DNA from: Rotaria sp. Silwood1 | Taxonomy: Eukaryota; Rotifera; Eurotatoria; Philodinida; Philodinidae | Assembly: GCA_905250075.1 (NCBI GenBank) | Contig: CAJNOP010000001.1 | Coordinates: forward strand, 6,723,634-6,787,633 | Length of the DNA: 64,000 nucleotides | Direction of reading: 5' to 3' | In this document: positions 12,820 to 25,842 of the stretch, piece after piece | Layout: each line of letters begins with the position of its first letter | Numbering within the stretch: position 1 is the first letter of the stretch | Notes under the pieces: model-generated | Seen by the model: only the letters and a program-made list of their open reading frames with translations | Database searches by the model: none | Told to the model about the DNA's origin: nothing | Translations under genes and position numbers: made by a program

Positions 12820-15019
12820 TTAAAATATTTCATGATGAAGGATATTGTTTTCCTCTAATTGATTCGTTTTTAGTGAACTTATTTTCGAAGTCATGTCTAT
12901 GTTATTGTCAATTATACTAAATGACGTATTGGATGAAATAGTGCTCATTGTTGATGGAGAACTTGTCATAAATTCTCGTATAATAACCAATCGTTCTTTC
13001 TGTTTTTTTATTTGAGAAGAAGGACGAGTTGATTTTTCATTTTCTTTCTCTGAGTTTGCTTCTTCTTTTATTGAATTAAAGTCACTTGATGACAATAAAG
13101 TTTGACTGTGCTCCTTAATGAGTGAAGGAGAACAATTGGATGATGTTTTAAAGCTTGAAGCTAATGTAGAAGCTTCACTATTCGATTTTAAATAATGATT
13201 AACAAGATAAACAGAAGGTAATTCTTGTGGTTGGTAATTATATTGAAAGTTAATATTACGAGCCTCGTCAACTAATTGTTTAGGAATATCGTTTTCTTTG
13301 GACTTAGATGAATGCAATGTTATTTTTTGATATTTGACAGTCAAACCACTTGTTGTAGTACTTGATGAACTTTTCGATATGATACCATTTGATTGAATAG
13401 ATCCTTCATTCTGAGTTTCATGATTATAATTTTTGGTTGCTCTTCTTGGTGATACACTTCTATTAACTTTTATAGCGGCTGGGTTTGCTGTGGTTACTGT
13501 CCGTGATGCTACAGTTGTGGATCGTTCCTCTGGATAATAACTATGTCTAGGTTGCCTTTTTTTTCTTCGTGAACGATCATGTCGTGAAGAATACCCGTTG
13601 TTAGTAATATATTCATCTGAAATAAGAATAGCACCGGGTGGAAGTGGCGGTGTCTTTCGTAGCCAAGGACGCATCAAAATTGGCGCCTCATTTTGAAAAT
13701 ATTTTTGTTCTATTGTCTGAGCAGGTACATATTGTGGTACTGTTGGATAGCGAAGCAATGGTGTAATTCGCCCTCCAGAAGGTCGCACATTTGGATTAGT
13801 AATAGAAGTAGGTACATGATGACAAGCAGCACAATGTTGTACCCAACAGTGACCAGTGACTGATATGTTAAGTGCAGGTGGTACTGGTGGACATGCACGG
13901 CATATGCTTGGATAACTGCTATTAAAATATTGAGGTAATGATGAAATTGCATTAACTCCTGATAATGGTAATTGTAAAGATGGTGGTGATAGCATGCATT
14001 GATCCATCGGCATGCTAGGAGGAGGAGGAAGGTATAATTGTGGTGCAGGTGGAAGAGATGGAAAAGCTGGCATCAGAGTAGGAATGCAGGATTGTGGAGC
14101 AGTTGGAAATGACGGAAAGACTGATATAGGTACCATAGGTTGCGCTTGACAAAATTGTGGATAACTGGGCATCATCAGTTGAGGCATTTGCCAGCTAGTC
14201 GTATAAGGTAACACAGCAACAGGATTGCTATAGCGTTGTATAACCATTTGTTGAACTGCAGGTGTAAGAGGCAATGTTCCTAGTTGCGGTAATGGTGGCG
14301 GTAGTGGAAATGTGTATAAAGGTTGTGCTATACGATTGTAAAGAAAAGGTGGCGTCGTCTGAAATATACAAAGTTTTAGTTTTAACATATTTTTAAAAGT
14401 GATTAAATGAAATACTCACCAAGGGGCCTATCCATGGTTGCTGTAAAAATGATTGACCTGTTGGTATGAAAATGACTCTGATTTTTGGTAGCAAATTCAT
14501 ACCATGACTTGCTCCATAATTAAGACCAACAGGGTAATCTATATTCGGAGGAAAACCAAGACCTGAATTTATAAGAGGAGCATAGCGTTCCGTGGCAGAA
14601 TTCATCAATACTGGTATTGGTATATATTTTGTCTCTTTTTCATATTGATATACTGTGCCATAATGATCATTTGGAGTTAATGATGTATAGTTATTGCCTT
14701 GAAGTCCTTTATACTGCCCTTGTATTTTTCTTAATCTACGTAAGTATTGTTCATATCGATACTGATCATCTAATTTATATAAAAATCTTTCAAATTGACT
14801 ACCAAAACTAGATTGTTGATCTTGGTAGAGACCAGCTGTTGTATAACTTTTCGTAGGATAGAGAGGTGGTTGAAAAAATCGCGGAGTTGGGTAGTGAGGT
14901 GCGAAAGATGCTCCGTACCTTGGATATCTATCATTATAATATCGATTGTGAGTCTGATTGGGTGAACTAAACTGAAAGGAGGGAAATCCTCCATAACCAC
15001 GTGGCATCAGTGTCGTCAT
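12820..15019 (-). CDS. Proline-rich protein of unknown function, 713 aa
   Basis: Two exons on the minus strand (15019-14420 and 14358-12820) joined by a clean 61-bp GTGAGT..CAG intron in phase 0. The start MTTLMPRGYGGF is the first ATG after upstream stops. The N-terminal 200 residues are rich in Tyr, Arg, Gly and Pro and include a short basic helix (YLRRLRKIQGQ). Residues about 201-340 are Pro/Leu-rich with many PPPLP and LPPAP runs, then a cysteine cluster (CRACPP ... CWVQHCAACHH) that might bind metal or form disulphides. The remainder is Ser/Thr/Lys-rich and looks disordered, with a KKRQPRHSYY basic patch. No domain was recognised. Long uninterrupted frames on one strand with consistent splicing argue for a real gene. 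Confidence 0.75.
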
Positions 15020-16664
15020 TCTAGTTGATTTTTATTCTATTACCTAATAATTGATGTCATAATACATAGTTTATCAGCAAATGAATCAAAACAATCTATA
15101 ATAATCAAATATTATTACTCGGATTTAATTATGTTAAGAAACTAATTTAACATAAATGATTTAATGAACCATATTGATTTATTTTTTGACGGATATTACT
15201 GGCCTTGAGCAGACATTTGAAATTGATGTGTGAGTTGATACAATATCTATGAGCAAAACATTATCGCAGCATCAGACTACCTACCTTCTTTTTTTTCTGT
15301 GTCTTTTCTACCTTTTACTAATGCTTGAAACATACGTTTGATTAAATATTAGAACTGAATACAAGACAAGCACACACAAAAAATTATCAGTGAGAAAAAC
15401 GCAACATTGCAAGGACAAAATAAAACATCAGCCAACCAAGACGTACATAAAAACAAGCGAATGATCAATCGTAATGAAAATTTTGTTATGCCATAGAGAA
15501 AAATAAACGAGTGGAGAAATGACAGCAAAGAAAACAAACCAGATGATATATATGAATATATGACATATTTAAAGCAATAAATAAATACGAGCAGGCAAGC
15601 GTGACTATTATCATTTTTCTGTTATAAAACATGACACCTTTGCAAAAAAAAAAACTTCTATTCCATGTTTACGAAAAATTGTGATCAATGATATTATATT
15701 TAATTTATCATGTTCTCAATATCGCTTATTGATTGTATGTATTAAGGTTTACTATTTATAGAAGATAATCCGAACAAGGTTACAAGTTATAATCAACTGA
15801 CGAATGTCATTGAAATGTTAGATCAAATGTACAAATGTGTTGAATCCAAAAGAATGACAATAAATGAATCAAAGACGGATACATTTATTTTACATCATCT
15901 ATCGGCTTTTAACGTGCTTTAAAAAAAAACAGGGAGAAAAAGTAAAGAAAATTCAACAATATTCATGTTTGCAAACGTATATGTAAACTCTAAGCCAGCT
16001 CGACCTTTGCTATTGTTGAACATACTTTGTGGTATTAGAAAAAATAGTGAACAAAGAGAATTATCGCAATGATATGTGGAACTTTTACATTGTATATTTA
16101 ATACCTAACATGATCTTTTCAATGTCACCTCCTAGTAAATCTTGCCTCGTAAATTCTTTTCTTTATTCTTATGTGACAATTGAACAAAACATAAATGACT
16201 TTTACTAGTTCAATTCGTAATCTGTACAACATACTATCATTTCGAGAGTTGACAGACGAAAAAGAAGAAGACGAGAAAAAAAGGATAGGTGATCTTTTCT
16301 TTCTCCTGTACTCATTGTTCTTTCTTTTCCTCTTTTGTCTCTTGTCAATTCTTCTTCTCTAATATATGTATATATATATATATATACGCCGGACATTGGA
16401 GCTCCTTCGCCTCTCTTCACAATTAAGATCGAGTGTAAAACAAACAATCACATATACACACAAAGCAGAGGGAATACACGAAAAACGAAGAAGACAAAGA
16501 GAAAGACAGAGAGGGACGCGAAGTATGCGCATGTAAAGAGGGAAATTCGAGCAATTGAATCCGCACACACAACAACTTGATTAGGCCGCTGTCGCCGGTC
16601 GTCGTCATCGTCATCATCATTTTCTTTTTCTTTTTTGTATTGATTAATTGAATAGCTTCGAACG
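15020..16664. other. Intergenic region, divergent between two genes
   Basis: About 1.6 kb separate the starts of the proline-rich gene and the mucin gene. I see only low-complexity sequence, a TA microsatellite near 16365-16386 and purine-rich runs around 16470-16560. Short open frames on both strands here overlap each other and look like noise. Confidence 0.6.
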
Positions 16665-18443
16665 ATGTTGAAATTGTGGTATTATTCTTCTTTTACCATC
16701 CTTATATACCTAATTACAGGTGTGTTATTTTTTTCTTTTTCTTTTTATTGAAAAGCCTGTTTTTCTTTCTATCTTAAAAAGATTTAATTAATGCTCAACA
16801 TCATTCAGTTTATATTCCAAATTATCTTCAAGCATTAGATTATCCAAATGTTGATGAAACACAATCACCACACCAACAGCAAGAACAATCTGATTATCGT
16901 TATAACGATGGTTTTGATCCATTTCAATTTGATTTTTTTCAAACAACAACACCATCAATTCAATTTCTATTTGATACATCAACAATTCATGATGATATAA
17001 TTACTGATGATTCAATAACAAATTTAACATCAACAATATTAACTTCTTCAGATTCAACGATTACAACAGATATCATTTCTACAACATTAAACTCAACATT
17101 ATTAACAACTGAACAGATGACATCAATACAAAACAGTACTTATTCATTCATATCAACAGATACTATTCTATTCAATAATGAAACTTCTTCTTCAAATGAA
17201 ATAATTCCATCATCTACTGATAACAATACATTATTATTAACGTTGAATTATTCAACAGACAATGAATCAATATCAACACACGAACAAATTAATGAAACAA
17301 TAGAAAATATTTTTAATAATACTTCTACGATAGGAACATTTGTAAAAAATAATAGTGATTTAATTATTAATTTATTAAATCGAACTTACTTTCAAGGTAA
17401 AAATTTAGTTAATCATAAACAATATGATATTTATAATACAACTCCTGAAGAAGCAGCACGACATTTAACTGATAGAAAAACTATGCAATCACTGATACAT
17501 TTACTTCCACCTAATTTATGGTCACAATTACAAAATAATTTTTCAGCTATTAATTTTAATCAAACTCAATATATGCAACCATCATTACCTGATCCTGTAA
17601 TACTCGCTGAAGCAGCAGCACAAGCCGGTTTACCTGGTCCAGGACCATATCCAATACCTGATCATCTTTGGCATCAAAATCCAAATAATTATCGAAACCC
17701 TTCACAAACTCTTAATAATATTGCAATAAGAAAGCCAGCAATAACTTGTAAATTAATCTTTTTTTAAATTCATAATTTTGATTTTTTTATGCTAAGTTTT
17801 CTTATTTCTAGCTTCAACAACAACATCGACAACGAAACTATTACGAGCATCGCCATCAAATGTATTTTTTAAATTATCAAATACACAAGCACCTTACCAA
17901 ACAAAACCAATATCAACAAAAACAAGTACTAGTTTTCGACTATTTCATAAATCGAATGAAATTCGATCGGGATCGTTTATACCTAATAAACACTTACCAC
18001 CACCATCACCACCACCACCACCACCACCATCACCACCGTCTCCGTTACCAAATGCTAATATTCAATCATTACTTGCACAAATTGGTTTTACTTGTCCATC
18101 AGGTGTAACTGGTATTCGTTTTCCTGATCAACGTTTATGTAATATGTATTTTACATGTACACAATCAGGTTTACCTGAACCATCACTTTGTCCAGAAGGT
18201 TATCTTTTCTCTGAAATATCTCGTGATTGTGAACTTGCATCACATGTTAATTGTGGATCACGTTTATCAGCTTTTTTCGATGCTGATAATAATAATAATC
18301 ATAATAATAATAATCATAATAATAATAATCATAATAATAATAATCATAATAATCATAATAATAATAATCATAATAATCATAATAATAATAATCATAATAA
18401 TAATATAAATACTGACAGTAAAATACTTTTTACCATAAGAACA

Positions 18444-18487
<44 letters not shown>

Positions 18488-21400
18488 AACCACAACAACA
18501 ACAACGACGACGACGACTACAACTACTACTCGAAGAACAACCCCATCAACTTCTTCAATTCGATTACAAGCTAATATAGTTAATGGAACATTAGAATGTG
18601 TTTTGGGTGCTGATGGTTATTATGAAGACCCATTGTATTGTAATGTATATCATCATTGTCTGGCTGGTATTGATTATATTGAACATTGTCCAAATCAATT
18701 AGCTTGGAATGAAAAAAAGAAAATGTGTGATTGGTAAATACACCAATCCTAACATTACGTTTATTCTTTTATGCTAAGTTCTATTCTTTTTTTTTGTTAA
18801 AGGACAACAAATGTGAATTGTACAGGTAAAACTATGCCTGTTGTTCAAGGTAAAACATCATTTTGTACAAATCGACAAGATGGTCGTTACGGATCTGAAA
18901 CTTATTGTAATGCATTTCATCATTGTATTGGTGGTACTGATCATATTGTACGATGTACTGGTGAATTACAATGGGATGATAGAAAAAAAGAATGTGGTTG
19001 GGAATCATCTGTTCGTTGTGGTCCACCAAAAAAGATGTTACCTAATGAAAATAAATTTAATTCAACATTTTGTACAGGAAAAACAGATGGGTAAGAGGAT
19101 AAAGAATGAAATAAAACTCGATGAATACTGAATATTATTATGCTCATTTTGACATTTTATGCATAAAGTTTCGTAATTATAATGATAGGTTCCTTGTGAT
19201 AGAAGATTTCATAATGATATTTAAATAAAAATGGATATTTTAAATCGAAATTCTATGGATATTCTTGTGTTTTTTCGTATTCTGATGATTGAAAAATCAA
19301 TGTTAATTTAGCTGTATAAGATAAGATTTCTAAGAGTTCTATGTAGTAAAAGGTATCATACAATAGTACAACTTACAGTGAAATTTTGTTTTCGCTTTTA
19401 AGATTACGCAAAATACAAGTTTTTTTTAAACTCATCTATTGATCCATTAATGTTTCGAACGGTGGAAAGCCGCAATGATTCTGGTGAAAATCTATGACAA
19501 CAATTACTTTCTCTCAAATGTAAACCTCACGTTATTTTTAGTGCTCTCTCTCTCTGTGTATGTGTGTGTGTGTGTAATAAAAATTTTCGGCTGATTACGA
19601 CAGAAATAAACTTAATTGATTTTACTTATCTTTTAAAGAATGTATTCTTTTGTTTTTCGAACTCTACTAAAAGTATTGCATTCAGGGGGATCCTCTCGAT
19701 TCGTCCCTGATTAGAAAAATTCGTCTCTAATTTCAAAGAAACATCACACACACGGCAACTGCGGGTGAGGGCAATTAGGGACGAATCGAGAGTAAACCGC
19801 ATTCAGGATATCCTGCTATTATTGTCCATTTCAGGGTTACGTGGACGTGGGCATATTTTGAATAGTTTTAAAACAACAAGGAAGAAATAATTTGGTTTTT
19901 CAGCATTATCTAGAGTCGACATTACTCTATCTTTTTGCAAAGTCAATGAAAAATCTCAGTTACTTTTCTTCTTGGATACGTCCTATGCTTTATAAACGAA
20001 CTTAACCTGTCATGAAAACAAAACACTTTCTCAACTATAAGATAATGGACAGATAGTCCAGCTTCTCCCCTATAGATCTATACAAGATCGAGATCAATAA
20101 CTGTCTGCGTCCAAAAAATATATAGATTTTACTGAAGACTAGCCATCGAATTTTCTTAAAATTCAACCAGCTAACTAAATATTTTCTTTTAATAAGTTCT
20201 TAGTCGCCGTTAACTTCATGACATCATTTGTTAACCTTGGGAGATTTTTTTCTACTAGAAAAGACATCGAAAATTATACATTGAGAGGTTTGCGTGTGTG
20301 TGGCATAGAAGAAAGGGTGTGTTGGCGTGGGGGAGGGTGCGTGTGTAGATGTGGGTGTGAGTGGGTGGTTGTTGGTGTGGGTGTTCGATCTGAGATGTGG
20401 TAACTCCCTAATTTGAAGATGCTTTCCATCTACATCTCTACCCCACACCTTCAGGTTGCTCTCTGGTTGTCTGTTTACGAGAATATGGATCTTCCAGTAT
20501 TGTTTCCAAACAAAGTAAAGTCAATGCTATCTACATATCAAGACAGATGTAGATCAATTCAAAAATAAGTTAGTTTGTCAGAAAGCAATATGTTATTTAT
20601 CCACACAGGGGTCTGCACTGCTTATGTAATAGAATCATATTATATGAAATTATTTCGTTATATACTATTACATAATAGGTTATCAATTGAACTAACTTGA
20701 AGATATTGACTTATTATCATGAGAATAAATTCAATGTATGGTTTTTGATGACGTTTCTAGTAGAAAAAAATCTCCCAAGGTTAACAAATGATGTCATGAA
20801 GTTAACGGCGACTAAGAACTTATTGAAAGAAAATATTTAGTTAGCTGCTTGGATTTTAAGAAAATTGGATGGCTAGTCTTCAGTAAAATCTATATATTTT
20901 TTGAATGCAAACAGTTATCGATCTCGATCTTGTGTAGATCTGTAGAGGAGAAGCTGAACTATCTGTCCATTATCTTATAGTTGAGAAAGTGTTTTGTTTT
21001 CATGACAAGTTAAGTTCGTTTATAAAGCATAGAACGTATCCAAAAAGAAAAGTAACTGAGATTTTTCATTGACTTTGCAAAAAGATAGAGTAATGTCGAC
21101 TCTAGATAATGCTGAAAAACCAAATTATTTCTCCCTTGTTGTTTTAAAACTATTCAAAATATGCATACGTCCACTTTACTCTGAAATGGACAAGAGTAAA
21201 GCACAGCAACTTCTAGGTACTTTCTAGGTTATAGAATTTGATTCTAAAATACTTCGAAACGTTCAATCTGCTAACTGATTGAAAATTGTTGTCATAGAAT
21301 GCTATAGAAACTGCCTAGGTACATGATAAGTACCTATGTAATGAGAAAATTCTCAGCAGGGTATCCGGAAAGGTACTCTGCTGACAACTGACTCAATATA

Positions 21401-24400
21401 TAGGTATCCTTGAACTAAACACATCCGCTAGAATGATTATAATAATTACATTCCGTTAATTTGTACTGTGTAAAATATTTGACATTGTTATTATTTTTTT
21501 AATGTTTTATTTACATAATATAGATCATATCCACATGAAGAATATTGCAATGTTTATCACGTATGTGAATCAGGTGCCGATAATATGCGTCAATGTCCAC
21601 ATCAATTATTTTGGGATAATGAACAACAAAAATGTGAATGGTCAAATAATGTTCGTTGTACAGGACGTACACTTGTTGCTCTTTCAATGGAATCAAGTTT
21701 ATTTTGTATGGAGAAAACCGATGGATTTTATATCGATCCAATTTGTAAATTTTATAGAAAAAAGGTTTTTTTTTTGTTAAATTTTTTCTTTTTTTTTGCA
21801 AATATAGATTGCAATGTTTATCATCAATGTATGGCTGATATTGATGTTAAATTACGTTGTCCGGAACGTTTAGTATTTAATGAAACATTAAAACGTTGTG
21901 ATTGGCCGGAATCAACAATTTGTAAAGGTGGAAATATATTACTTGAAGGAGAAGATAATAATGGATTTTGTACAGATAAAGTAAAAAAGAAACAGTTAAA
22001 TGAGGGTTTTATTTTTTGAAATAAAAATATTTTTTGTTCTTTAGCCAAATGGAAACTTTGCTCATGAACAATATTGCAATCGTTATTATATATGTCAAAA
22101 TGGAAAAGATGTTGTATTTACATGTCAAAATAATTTAAGATATTCAGCCGAAAAAAATGAATGTGATTGGGCTATTAATGTTGATTGTAATGGTAAACCA
22201 GATTATATGTGGGAAGGTATTAAAGAGAATTTTTGTAAACGTTTAGTATGTATTTTATGATTTTATATTTTATAATGGTTGATTCTTTTATTTTTTTGTA
22301 TAGCCGGACGGAAATTATCCAGATATTAGATTTTGTAATATATTTCACCAATGTCAAGCAGCTATGGATTATCCAAAACGATGTCCAAATAGACTTATGT
22401 TTAATGAAGAAACAAAAGAATGTGATTGGGAAGATAAAGTTGATTGTAAAGGTCGAGAAAAATTAATTGGTTTGTTAATATTTTTTCTACTTCTATCCAA
22501 ATTTTATTACATTAAGAGATTTTTGAATATAGATACTGAAGGCCTTGATGATGAAGTACGTCCAGGCACAAATAATACTCGAGGACGTTCAACTAAATTT
22601 TGTATGGTAAAACAAAATGGTGACTATGCTGATTCATATTATTGTAATGTTTATCATAATTGTCATGGCGGATTTGATACTATTCAATATTGTACAAGAG
22701 GTTTAGTAAGTTAAATAAAAACTGTAACCGTCTGAACATGAAGTTTTGCAAAGATGACCAAAGAAAATCTAGGTTGACTCATAAAAGCCTGAATTTGAAT
22801 ATATACATTAAAAGAAAACAACAGATTGCATTAACTTTCAAAAAATAACATAAGGTTCAGTACTTGAACAGTTGAGTAGAGAATGTAATGCTCTTCGCCG
22901 AAAAGTATTTCATTGAAAGACTCGCGGAATACTTTAGACTATTGCGAGTCCTTCAATTCGTATACAGGCTTGTTAAGCCTGAAAAGTTCAACTCATTTTG
23001 CCCTCACCTTTGCAGCGTCCTCTGTGGCCAAAAAACACTTTCGCAGAAGTGTTTTTCGGCGAAGAGCATACATCCATTCATTTGATGAATACTAGTGAGT
23101 AATAGAAAAGTCTCGAACAGTTTGCTTTTCTGGATCTGTCTTCTTGAGATACAGAAATTTTAGTGAGATCTTCAATAAAAAAATTGTAGTTCCCGTCAGG
23201 TCATATGAGAAGTTGACTTTCGTGTTTCGACTTCAGACTTTTCAAGAAAACAAAATTTTCAATGACATGAGTTCATTGGATAAGTTCTAATATTTATAGT
23301 GTCTCCTATTATGAGATATCCCATATTCGAAACTACCGTATGTGCAAAAAAATAATTTTTGTTAATAGATTTACATCTCTAGAAAGAAAAGACCAGAAGA
23401 GCTAAAGCTTGCACAATCATCTAATCCCATTAAAAACTTTCTTGCGTAAAGCTTGAAGTCAAAACTCTCACGAGATCTGAGAGACCACAACTTTTCTTGA
23501 AAAAAACTCAATAAAATTTCGTTTTCTCAAGAGCAAAGATTCGAAGAAACGAAATCATTCCCAATTTTTCTATCATTCACTAGTACTTATTATATATACA
23601 TCATCTCGATCGACTAGCGATTTGATATCTAGAAATGTTTCCTCATTAAATGAACATATTTAACAGTTTTGATTGATTGTAGGTCTGGCGTCAAGAAAGT
23701 GAAACATCAGGTAGATGTGATTGGTCTAAAGAACGATCACCGAATGGAGCCGATTGTAATGGAAAAGCTTTGTAAGATAAATCGATCAAAATAATTCCAT
23801 TGTATAATTTGAACTTTGTTGATTTGTGTATAGATTTTTTGTTGAAAAATTAGCTGAAAATGATATATTATCAAACTTACGTTCAGAATTTTGTATAAGT
23901 AAAGGAGCTGGTCTATATGAACATCAACGTTATTGTGACCTTTATTTACAATGTAATGAACAAGGTGTTGGTGTAACAATGGAATGTAGTCGTATGTAGA
24001 ATTTTTTTTCTGTCATATTAATAAATAATTTGTTTTTCATTGGGTTTTCTTTGTTAAAAGCTGGTCTTGTTTTTAATGAGAAGAAAAAAGAATGCGATTA
24101 TCAAGGAGATGTTAGTGATGAAGCAAAAGGTACATTATGTTTAACACCAAGAAGTTTTCTACGTTCGAAACCAAAATCTGAACAAGCATCGATATTATTC
24201 GAAGGTGTTGATGCTACTGGACAATTTCCGTAATAAATTAAAAAGAAAGAAAATTTTCGATTTTATATTTGTGTTTTTTTTTCAATTTAGAACTCGTTTT
24301 GATTGCATAAACAAAGATCAACAAAATATGTTTGCTGATTTAGATTGGTGTAATATTTATCATGTATGTATTGGTAATCGTGATAATATATTTTTATGTC

Positions 24401-24759
24401 CACCTGGTACAATATTTAATGATACAAAACAAGGATGTACGGATCGTTTTGATGGAACAAATTGTAACGGTACACGTTCTTATTATAAACCACTAACAAG
24501 ACGTCAAAAACGTATTGATTTATCATTAATATCAAAAAAAGTACCAGAAAATAATTTTCATTCGGCAAATCTAAAAAAATTACCATTTAATAATTATAAT
24601 CAACGAATCCCATTTGAATGGAGAAAACCACAAAGATCAAGACAGGTGAATTCTTTTTTTTTTTCGTTTATGAATATTTAAGAACCTTTTTTTTCTAATT
24701 TGACTTTATTATAGTTTGATGATAACTTTTTTGAATGGCGACACCATCCTCCATATTAA
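16665..24759 (+). CDS. Secreted mucin with about ten chitin-binding type-2 (peritrophin) modules
   Basis: Fourteen exons join in phase to 1326 aa: 16665-16719, 16782-17747, 17812-18733, 18803-19090, 21524-21744, 21808-21980, 22045-22245, 22304-22469, 22533-22705, 23683-23771, 23834-23991, 24061-24229, 24291-24645, 24715-24759. A hydrophobic signal peptide (MLKLWYYSSFTILIYLIT) leads into a Ser/Thr/Asn-rich stalk of about 320 residues and a proline run. The first CBM14 module (FTCPSG..RFPDQRLCNMYFTC) follows, then Asn/His repeats, a Thr tract, and about nine further modules with the C..DG.Y....YCN.YH.C...C...L.F....CDW pattern. Such proteins cross-link chitin in peritrophic matrix, lorica or cuticle and are heavily O-glycosylated. 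Two long introns carry inverted-repeat elements. The modules are diverged from one another. Confidence 0.9.
18284..18413 (+). repeat. Asn/His codon repeat tract in the mucin gene
   Basis: About 130 bp of AAT triplets punctuated by CAT, mostly in 15-bp units (AATAATAATAATCAT). They encode blocks of four Asn and one His between chitin-binding modules 1 and 2. The tract stays in frame. Confidence 0.95.
18441..18530 (+). repeat. Polythreonine tract in the mucin gene
   Basis: A run of about 30 Thr codons. It starts as a hexamer array (ACGACC repeated) and becomes mixed ACA/ACG/ACT, ending at Arg-Arg. It is a likely O-glycosylated spacer. Confidence 0.95.
19690..19795. repeat. Short inverted-repeat element (about 105 bp)
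   Basis: CTCTCGATTCGTCCCTGA near 19694 is mirrored by ATTAGGGACGAATCGAGAG near 19776. Flanked by microsatellite-like sequence within the long mucin intron. It looks like a small MITE or foldback. Confidence 0.6.
19822..21193. mobile_element. Foldback-type element with inverted arms of about 460 bp
   Basis: The left arm (19822 to about 20284) matches the reverse complement of the right arm (about 20731-21193) almost throughout; for example TTGTCCATTTCAG opens the left and CTGAAATGGACAA closes the right. The centre of about 450 bp includes a G/T-rich stretch (20283-20400). No transposase-like frame. It fills most of the 2.4-kb intron of the mucin gene, so it is spliced out. Target duplication was not resolved. 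Confidence 0.85.
22880..23075. mobile_element. Short MITE-like element with nested hairpins
   Basis: Perfect 17-bp inverted ends (ATGCTCTTCGCCGAAAA at 22889, its complement at about 23054) enclose several smaller hairpins, such as GACTCGC..GCGAGTC, CAGGCTT..AAGCCTG and AACACTT..AAGTGTT. It lies in the 977-bp intron of the mucin gene. Confidence 0.7.
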
Positions 24760-25062
24760 TTATTATTCTATTGCACAAAAAAGACGAAATGATTTTTATT
24801 AACTATTATTTCTTTTTTTTTGCTTGTTTTATGTAGTTTTTTCGTCTATTTCATCACCTGCACGTGAATAAACCGAAACAGTTTTTTTTGTTTTCTTATT
24901 ATTGAATAGACCGAGAAAAAAAAACAGCGGCAAAGAAGAGACGACTGACAAATACTAGTATCTTTCTATCTTTTATTATACTGATGTTATATATTCAAAT
25001 AATTTCATAAACAAATTTAGCGAGAACAATTTTCTTAATCTATTTGAAATTTTTACGAATCA
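24760..25062. other. 3' flank of the mucin gene
   Basis: AT-rich sequence with an AATAAA near 24866 that may end the mucin transcript. Nothing else seen. Confidence 0.5.
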
Positions 25063-25842
25063 CCGGTGGGCCATAATGAATGTCCCACTTTTGCATTTCA
25101 TTTTTCTACAATTTAATACGTTGTATTAAAAACACAATATATGCCATAAGATTCAGCATGAAAAGCTCCACAAGTTATATAGGACCACTTTTTTACAGTT
25201 GCGCTTTTTACTTTACAAGTGGTCAAAATTTAAAACGATAAAATTTCGACTATGCGAAAATTGATCGTAGAGAATTTTGATTTTTTACGAAACAATTACA
25301 ATAAGCTGGCTCCTATAAAATGTAGAGGTTCTCTCGCTGCATCTAATGATATATTTTTGTTTTTTTTTTAAATAAAAGATATCGGGTGATAAAAATATGA
25401 AATAAGAAAAAACAATCCATCTTGTACAAAAAAAAATATCGTTTTCGTATGGTCGAAATTTGATTGCTTAGCTGATTTTGAAAACAAAGAGTGCAACTAT
25501 GAAAAAGTGGTGTTTTGTAAACTGTAGAGTTTTTCAAGCTGCATCTAGTAGTATATTTTGTTTTCTTTTTAAATAGAATATATCAGGTAATAAAAAGATG
25601 AAATGAGAAAAAACAAATTCATATTTTACCAAAACAAAATATCGTTTTCGTACCATCAAAATTTGATCGCTTCAAATTTTGTCGATTTTGAAAGCAAAAA
25701 GTGCAACTGTAGGAAAAGCTGTCTTGTAGAAATTGTAGAGCTTTTTACGCTGCATCATATGATACATTTGGCTTTTTAATACAACGTATTAAATTATGAA
25801 AAAATGGAATGCAAAAATGGGACATTTATTATGGTTCACCCG
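25063..25842. mobile_element. TIR element with three internal ~205-bp repeats
   Basis: The left end (CCGGTGGGCCATAATGAATG...) pairs with the right end (...ATTATGGTTCACCCG) over about 70 bp, up to the shared AATACGTTGTATT. Inside, a block recurs with GCTGCATC at 25336, 25538 and 25749, so the period is about 202-211 bp. No coding capacity. A non-autonomous DNA transposon is likely. Confidence 0.75.

Noticed and set aside
16205..16620. Overlapping frames on both strands upstream of the mucin gene
   Set aside because: All are driven by TA and GA-rich simple sequence; none continues into exons with consistent phase.
20218..20448. Open frames on both strands in the mucin intron
   Set aside because: They lie across the left arm and G/T-rich centre of the foldback element; composition, not coding, keeps them open.
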